From CAVQCJ01 sp963711005 (GTDB lineage: Bacteria; Actinomycetota; Actinomycetes; Prado026): a stretch of 64,000 nucleotides of DNA. This document shows positions 59,631 to 64,000 of the stretch, in pieces. The position numbers and the translations under genes were made by a program. Position 1 is the first letter of the stretch, and each line of letters begins with the position of its first letter. Under the pieces are notes generated by a model. It had not been told where the DNA came from and ran no database searches. It saw nothing but the letters and a program-made list of their open reading frames with translations. The DNA lies in contig CAVQCJ010000006.1 of assembly GCA_963711005.1 (NCBI GenBank), forward strand, positions 434,001-498,000, read 5' to 3'.

Positions 59631-60866
59631 TCAGGCGTCGGTCTCGAGCAGGATCCCCAGGCACATCTCGTCGGTGGTGCCCGCCCCCCAGGTGACGTAG
59701 CGCGGCGGCAGCCCGGCCAGCTCGGGCAGCCTGTCGCGCAGCGTGGCGTCATGGGTGCAGGTGACCCGCAGCACGTCGCCCGGTCGCACGGTCACTGGCT
59801 TGGCCAGCACCTGGGCCCGCTGGTCGTCGAAGTTCCAGACCGGCCTGGTGAACAGCACCCGAGCCTGGGGCGTGCCAGGGTTCAGCTCGACCGTGATCGA
59901 GCGGCCCAGCAGGTGCATGTGACCGGCTACGGCCAGGATCGTGGCCGGCTGCCGGACCCGCCGGTCGCAGGACTGGGTCGGGCCGGCCACCGGCGCGGTC
60001 AGGCTGGTCCCGCCGCACAGCAGCTGCAGCCCGGCCACCGTGGTCCCCGCGTCCGCCCCGAACCGGGACATCAGGTCGAGGATGGACTGGCCACGGTCGC
60101 ACAGCGGGCCCATCCGGCCGGGCGGGCAGGGCAGCTCGACCGGCGCCACCAGCAGCGCGGTGTGCAGCGGTTTGAGCTCCGCCATCCCCGGCGCGAGCCG
60201 CAGCTGCACATGGCTGGAGTCGCTGCCGTGCCCTGCCCGCAGGTTGTAGTGCACCTGCAGGACGATCATCGAGCCGGCCGCGAGCGGCACGCCCACCCCG
60301 GCCGGGAACATCTGCTCGCCCGAGCCAGGCGCCCAGCCGGCCAGCCACGGCGACTGGTCGAGGGCGGCGACCGGGTCGCCGCCCTCGGACGGCAGCCCGG
60401 GGTCGCCGAAGCAGGTCCATCCCCGGCCACCCGTCTGCGCGTCCTTCGCTCGCGCGCCAGGAACCTGCTCCGGCGTGACGCGGTACAGGATCGCGTGGTG
60501 CACGATCGCGCGGTTGCCGGGCCGGAAGTCGACGCCGGTGATGAACGCGGACGAGGCCAGGTGCGGGTCGATGAGGAAGCAGCGGTAGTCGTCCGACCCG
60601 CCCGACGGGGCGGACGGCTGGTAGCTGCCGTGCGGAAGGCTCAGCGTCAGCAGCGTCTCCCCCGCCCGCAGCGGGATCGCCGGGGACCCCGGGGCGGACG
60701 GCGCCGGCTGGACGGCCGCCGTCGACGTACCTGTCGGCGGGACCGAGTGCGCACTCGAGCCGGCCCCGGCGCTGCCGCAGGCCGACAGGAGCAGCGCGGC
60801 CGTCAGCGTCGCGGCCGGCCCCCGGCCGCGAACCGCTCGTCGTCCCGCACCCACCACCCGTCCCAC
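59631..60866 (-). CDS. PHM-like copper type II monooxygenase, lipoprotein
   Basis: About 411 aa, with a lipobox TAALLLSACGS and a Thr/Pro linker. The ligands of peptidylglycine monooxygenases can be placed: HH in RAIVHHAILYR and H in LQVHYNLRAG (CuH site), HMH in VAGHMHLLGR and Met in GTTDEMCLG (CuM site). All six are present, and Cys pairs likely form disulfides. In animals the family hydroxylates peptides or dopamine with ascorbate; bacterial members have unknown substrates. GTG at 60866 follows TACTGT by 7 nt (GTG 60875 possible). Confidence 0.85.
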   Translation of the reverse strand: MGRVVGAGRRAVRGRGPAATLTAALLLSACGSAGAGSSAHSVPPTGTSTAAVQPAPSAPGSPAIPLRAGETLLTLSLPHGSYQPSAPSGGSDDYRCFLIDPHLASSAFITGVDFRPGNRAIVHHAILYRVTPEQVPGARAKDAQTGGRGWTCFGDPGLPSEGGDPVAALDQSPWLAGWAPGSGEQMFPAGVGVPLAAGSMIVLQVHYNLRAGHGSDSSHVQLRLAPGMAELKPLHTALLVAPVELPCPPGRMGPLCDRGQSILDLMSRFGADAGTTVAGLQLLCGGTSLTAPVAGPTQSCDRRVRQPATILAVAGHMHLLGRSITVELNPGTPQARVLFTRPVWNFDDQRAQVLAKPVTVRPGDVLRVTCTHDATLRDRLPELAGLPPRYVTWGAGTTDEMCLGILLETDA

Positions 60867-60892
60867 GTCCGCCACAGTAGGCGCCCCGCGGG

Positions 60893-61315
60893 TCAGTCCA
60901 GGCCCGGGAAGGCCTCGAGCCCTGAGCCGTCGCCGTCGGTGCCGGCCGCCGGATCGCCGGCGAGCAGCTCGTCGGACAGGTGCAGCCGCAGCGGGTCCAC
61001 CCTGATCAGACCGGCCGGGGCGGCGAGCAGGTGCGGCATCGCCTCGACCAGCTCCGCGAACCCGGGGGCCTCCCGGTGGGCGACCAGGGCGGCCTCGTCC
61101 CGGAACCACTCGTACAGCCAGACGACGTCGGCGTCGTCCGGGTCGAGGCCGACCAGGAAGCCTTCCGTACCGGGCTCGTCGCGCAACCGGTCCACGTACG
61201 TGTGCAGCGCGTCCAGTACCGCCGGCCGGGTCCCGGGCTGTCCCTGCAGGCGGATGAACAGACCCACCCGGCCGGGCAGCAGCCGGGCCCCAGACGCCAC
61301 GCCCGGCTCCGCCAT
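60893..61315 (-). CDS. ABM (antibiotic biosynthesis monooxygenase) fold protein
   Basis: 140-aa protein: GLFIRLQGQPGTRPAVLDALHTYVDRLRDEPGTEGFLVGLDPDDADVVWLYEWFRDEAALVAHREAPGF, the classic ABM pattern (EPG, W.YE.W.D...L..H). Function in cofactor-less oxygenation or haem binding is not decided. ATG at 61315 was preferred because a CACAAT ends 7 nt before it; ATG 61324 is an alternative. 26 nt upstream of the copper monooxygenase gene, likely one transcript. Confidence 0.85.
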   Translation of the reverse strand: MAEPGVASGARLLPGRVGLFIRLQGQPGTRPAVLDALHTYVDRLRDEPGTEGFLVGLDPDDADVVWLYEWFRDEAALVAHREAPGFAELVEAMPHLLAAPAGLIRVDPLRLHLSDELLAGDPAAGTDGDGSGLEAFPGLD

Positions 61316-61350
61316 GGACCCCATTGTGACAACAGGCGCACCATGGACCG

Positions 61351-61653
61351 GTGGCGGACGACGACATCGACCGGCTCCTGCGCGAGGTCGAGGCCGCCCT
61401 TGGCCCGGACGAAGGCGTCAGGGCGCGGCCGGTCGAACCGTCCCGGGGTGCGACGCCGGACAACGTGCCGGGGGCGGCCGGCCGGCTGCGCGCGGGCCTG
61501 CCGCGCGCCGTCGCGGTCGGGGCCGGGTGCGGCGTGGTCGCCGGCGGGGTGTTCTCGGTCCTGCCCTTCGTGGACGGTCTCAGCGGTGCCCTGGCGGCGT
61601 TCGGCGCGGGCTTCGTCGTCTCCCTGTCGGGTCGGCTCCGCCGGCACCGCTGA
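61351..61653 (+). CDS. Small membrane protein of unknown function
   Basis: 100-aa protein, MADDDIDRLLREVEAALGPDEG, then a C-terminal hydrophobic segment AVAVGAGCGVVAGGVFSVLPFVDGLSGALAAFGAGFVVSLSGRL of one or two helices. No family recognised. GTG 61351 lies 6 nt after CACCAT, a leaderless start. Convergent with the RDD gene; 13 nt between stops. Confidence 0.55.
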   Translation: MADDDIDRLLREVEAALGPDEGVRARPVEPSRGATPDNVPGAAGRLRAGLPRAVAVGAGCGVVAGGVFSVLPFVDGLSGALAAFGAGFVVSLSGRLRRHR

Positions 61654-61666
61654 TCGACGGTATGGG

Positions 61667-62215
61667 TCAGGCGGCGTGCGACGAGGTGTCGGTGACGACC
61701 TGGTCCATCGGGACCACCCGGGTACGGCTCAACAGGTCGAAGGCGTCGCGGCGCTGGCTCTGCAGACCCGACATCATGACCCCGACGAAGACCAGCACGA
61801 CCCCGATGATGTTGATGAGCGGGACGAAGACAGCCAGGTAGCGGAGGAGGACCGGTGACCAACCGGGAACGGTTCTGTCCAGCAGGACGAGCCGCAGGTG
61901 GGTGAGGCGCCTCCCGGGGGTGCCGCCCAGATGCTCCAGAGTCGCGAAGACGATCACCGAGATGGCGACGAAGCCCAACGAAACCGCGACCTTCTGGCCG
62001 TTGGACAGCGGCTTGCCGTGCGTGTTGATGACCGCGCCGATGAGCGAGAGGCTCACGATGTAGACGAACACCGCGAAGACCAGGTCGATGAGCGACGAGA
62101 CAGTCCGGATCGTGGCCGACGGGATCGTCGGGTCGGGCCCGTAGTCGCGCGGACCCGGTGGCTCGTTCGCATCGTCATCGACAGCCGGCGGGTCCTCGTG
62201 CTGATCGTCACTCAC
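61667..62215 (-). CDS. RDD family membrane protein
   Basis: 182-aa protein with an acidic N-terminus of about 30 residues (DDQHEDPPAVDDDANEPPGPRD) and an RDD domain: IRTVSSLIDLVFAVFVYIVSLSLIGAV, LEHLGGTPGRRLTHLRLV and RRDAFDLLSRTRVV. Three to four helices. Function unknown; some RDD proteins are sodium/proton antiporters. GTG 62215 lies 8 nt after TAGGTT. Confidence 0.87.
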   Translation of the reverse strand: MSDDQHEDPPAVDDDANEPPGPRDYGPDPTIPSATIRTVSSLIDLVFAVFVYIVSLSLIGAVINTHGKPLSNGQKVAVSLGFVAISVIVFATLEHLGGTPGRRLTHLRLVLLDRTVPGWSPVLLRYLAVFVPLINIIGVVLVFVGVMMSGLQSQRRDAFDLLSRTRVVPMDQVVTDTSSHAA

Positions 62216-62233
62216 GGCGCGCCAACCTACCCG

Positions 62234-63061
62234 CTAGTCGTGGTGCGCGCTGGCCGCCGGCCGACTCAGCGCGTAGAAGGCCACCGCCGCGGCCGCGCCC
62301 ACGTTCAGCGAGTCCACGCCGGGCGCCATCGGGATCCGGACTCGCAGGTCGGCCGCTGCCTGGGCCCGCGCGGTCAGCCCGTCGCCCTCGGTCCCGAGCA
62401 GGACGGCGCACGCCAGGGTCGCCGCCGCCGGCACTTCGGCGAGGTCGACGGCGTCCGCGGCCGGGGTCAGCGCGAGCACGGTCAGTCCCGCGGCCCGCAC
62501 CTCGTCCAGGCCGGCCGGCCAGCGGGCGAACCGCGCGTAGGGAAGCGTGAGCACCGCCCCCATCGAGACCTTCACCGCCCGCCGGTACAACGGGTCGGCG
62601 CACCGCGGGTCGAGCAGGACGGCCTGCATCCCGAGCGCCGCGGCGGCCCGGAACACCGCCCCGACGTTGGTCGGCTCGACGATGCCCTCCAGCACGACGA
62701 CGCGCACGCTGCCGGCGAGCAGCTCCCCCGGCGTCGGCAGGGTGCGCCGGTGCACGGCGGCGAGCGCACCTCTGTGCACGTCGTATCCGGTGACCGACCG
62801 CAGCACGACCTCGTCGGCGAGGTACACCGGGACGTCGAGCGGTTCGAGCACGTCTGCCAGGCCGGGGAGCCGGCGTTCCTCGCAGAGCACCGAACGAAGC
62901 GGATAGCCCGCATCCACGGCCCTGCGCACGATCCTGCCGCCCTCCGCGATGAACAGCCCGCCGGCCGGCTCGAGCGCGCGGCGCAGCCCGGTGTCGGTCA
63001 GGTCGCGGTAGTCGGCCAGCCGGTCGTCCGCCGGGTCGTGGACGGTGTGCACGGTGGCCAT
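62234..63061 (-). CDS. TrmH/SpoU-family RNA 2'-O-methyltransferase
   Basis: 275-aa SPOUT methyltransferase. The N-terminal substrate-binding domain is SpoU_sub_bind-like (FIAEGGRIVRRAVDAGYPLRSVLCEERR); the catalytic SpoU domain has motif 1 VVVLEGIVEPTNVGAVFRAAAALG, motif 2 CAVLLGTEGDGL and motif 3 IPMAPGVDSLNVGAAAAVAFYAL (knot). It methylates 2'-OH of rRNA or tRNA; the target nucleotide is not predictable. ATG 63061 is 7 nt after CAGGAT; ATG 63070 is an alternative. Confidence 0.92.
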   Translation of the reverse strand: MATVHTVHDPADDRLADYRDLTDTGLRRALEPAGGLFIAEGGRIVRRAVDAGYPLRSVLCEERRLPGLADVLEPLDVPVYLADEVVLRSVTGYDVHRGALAAVHRRTLPTPGELLAGSVRVVVLEGIVEPTNVGAVFRAAAALGMQAVLLDPRCADPLYRRAVKVSMGAVLTLPYARFARWPAGLDEVRAAGLTVLALTPAADAVDLAEVPAAATLACAVLLGTEGDGLTARAQAAADLRVRIPMAPGVDSLNVGAAAAVAFYALSRPAASAHHD

Positions 63062-63090
63062 GGCCGCCATCCTGCCGTCAGACTGCCGCC

Positions 63091-63855
63091 GTGCCCCGTG
63101 ACCTCACCGATGTCGTGGCCGACATGGACGCCGTCCTGGAGGAGCTGCCCGACGGCGACCCGCTCCGTGCCTTCGTGGCCACCTACCGCCGGACGACCCT
63201 GGCCGTCGGCGAGCGGATCGCCGCCAAGGCCTTCGTCGACCCCGAGTGGGTCGAGCGCTGGGACGTCGCGTTCGCCGACCTGTACCTGGCGGCCTTGCGC
63301 GAGCACCTCGCCGGCCGGCCGGTGCCCGGTCCGTGGGGGGTCGCGTTCGAGTACGCCCGGGCCGACCCGGGCCAGCCGCTCCTGCGGCACCTTCTGCTGG
63401 GCATGAACGCGCACATCAACTACGACCTTCCGCAGGCCCTGCTCGCCGTGATCACCGACGCGGAGTTCGACGACCCGCAGGTACGCGCAGAGCGCGGCGA
63501 GGACCACCGCCGGGTCGACGACATCCTGTCGTCGCGGGTCGCGGCGGAGGACGCCGAGCTGGACAAGGCCGGGGCCGTCCGCTCGCTCAAGGACCGGCTG
63601 CTCCAGCCGGCCAACCGGGCCGCATCGAAGCGGTTCCTGCGCGAGTCCCGGCGCAAGGTCTGGGCCAACTCGGTGGCCCTGTCGGCAGCCCGGCGCAAGG
63701 GAACGGTGGCCTACGGCGCCGAGCTGCGCTCGCTCGAGTCGCTCTCGGAGGCCAAGGTGTCCGAGCTGGTCCGGCCCGGTCCGGTGCTGCTGCGGCTGGG
63801 CCTGCGTGGGTTCGGCGTCCTGCTGCCGGGGGCGACCCTGGTCAAGGTGGACTGA
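63091..63855 (+). CDS. DUF5995 family protein
   Basis: 254-aa helical protein. DUF5995 features: VVADMDAVLEELPDGDPLRAFVATYRRTTLAVGE, LLRHLLLGMNAHINYDLPQALL and DDPQVRAERGEDHRRVDDIL. Function unknown, cytoplasmic. GTG 63091 is the start. It is divergent from the TrmH gene. Confidence 0.87.
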   Translation: MPRDLTDVVADMDAVLEELPDGDPLRAFVATYRRTTLAVGERIAAKAFVDPEWVERWDVAFADLYLAALREHLAGRPVPGPWGVAFEYARADPGQPLLRHLLLGMNAHINYDLPQALLAVITDAEFDDPQVRAERGEDHRRVDDILSSRVAAEDAELDKAGAVRSLKDRLLQPANRAASKRFLRESRRKVWANSVALSAARRKGTVAYGAELRSLESLSEAKVSELVRPGPVLLRLGLRGFGVLLPGATLVKVD

Positions 63856-63899
63856 GCCCTCCGGTCAAGCGAGGCCGACGCGGAGCCGACACCTGCAGG

Positions 63900-64000
63900 G
63901 TGAGGCGGCCCTCCCGCAAGCGCCCACGGCTGCTCGCCCGGTTGCGCCCGGCGGTGCTCGCCGTCGTCTGCGCGCTGACCTTCGCCGGGCTCGAGGCCGG
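63900..64000 (+). CDS. 5' part of an exported protein gene
   Basis: Frame from GTG 63900 reads MRRPSRKRPRLLARLRPAVL followed by AVVCALTFAGLEA to the window edge: a basic N-terminus and a hydrophobic core, i.e. a signal peptide or membrane anchor. The rest lies beyond the window, so no product can be named. Confidence 0.4.
   Translation, partial: MRRPSRKRPRLLARLRPAVLAVVCALTFAGLEA

Overview
This window is chromosomal DNA of a very high-GC actinomycete. The evidence is a mycothiol biosynthesis gene (mshC) in the conserved block corA / phosphomutase-like / DUF3090 / SCO1664-like / mshC, F420-type LLM oxidoreductase, UppP, DUF5703 and DUF5995 families, abundant GTG starts, and many start codons placed 6-8 nt after a TANNNT-like hexamer (leaderless transcription). 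The species cannot be named from sequence alone. No prophage, transposase, CRISPR array, rRNA or obvious biosynthetic gene cluster was seen.

Layout. 1-9.8 kb is housekeeping: mshC (cut by the window edge and carrying a 1-bp frameshift near 689), SCO1664-like kinase, DUF3090, phosphatase, corA, uppP, LLM oxidoreductase, aldo/keto reductase, a RecD-like relic protein, DUF5703, M20 peptidase. A tRNA-Leu(GAG) at 9854-9941 opens an accessory region (about 10-31 kb). Its 18-bp 3' end is repeated exactly at 11811-11828, and a 13-bp piece recurs at 16025-16037. The region holds an AraC/VOC pair, a Thr-repeat membrane protein, a TetR/flavin monooxygenase divergon, a Tat-exported glucuronyl C5-epimerase, and a signalling-rich stretch: two alpha/beta-hydrolase-LuxR fusions, one alpha/beta-hydrolase-cyclase fusion and a cyclase-ATPase protein. 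It ends in an ECF41 sigma factor divergent from a DrrAB-type ABC exporter, with ECF41 promoter motifs facing both ways.

31-49 kb mixes transport and metabolism: an NCS1 permease with a fungal-type cytosine deaminase, secreted beta-propeller proteins, a HerA-like ATPase, an M14 carboxypeptidase divergent from an NlpC/P60 hydrolase, a heterodimeric ABC exporter with two palindromic operators upstream, a MetE-like methyltransferase, an LPG-synthase-type membrane protein, nitrilase, DUF998 and an M29 aminopeptidase. 49.5-56.6 kb is a methylamine/choline oxidation locus: a dimethylglycine/sarcosine dehydrogenase-like flavoprotein, etfB (also frameshifted by 1 bp) and etfA in one operon, then an epimerase-like protein and a BetA-like GMC oxidoreductase. 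56.8-64 kb carries an Abhydrolase_9 protein, a CPBP protease, a PHM-like copper monooxygenase lipoprotein, an ABM-fold protein, RDD, a TrmH-type methyltransferase, DUF5995 and the start of a further exported protein.

Points most worth following: the bidirectional ECF41 promoter region serving an ABC exporter; two +1 frameshifts in the same local context in otherwise intact genes; the tRNA-Leu repeat boundaries; and the reuse of one hydrolase sensor module with two different signalling outputs.
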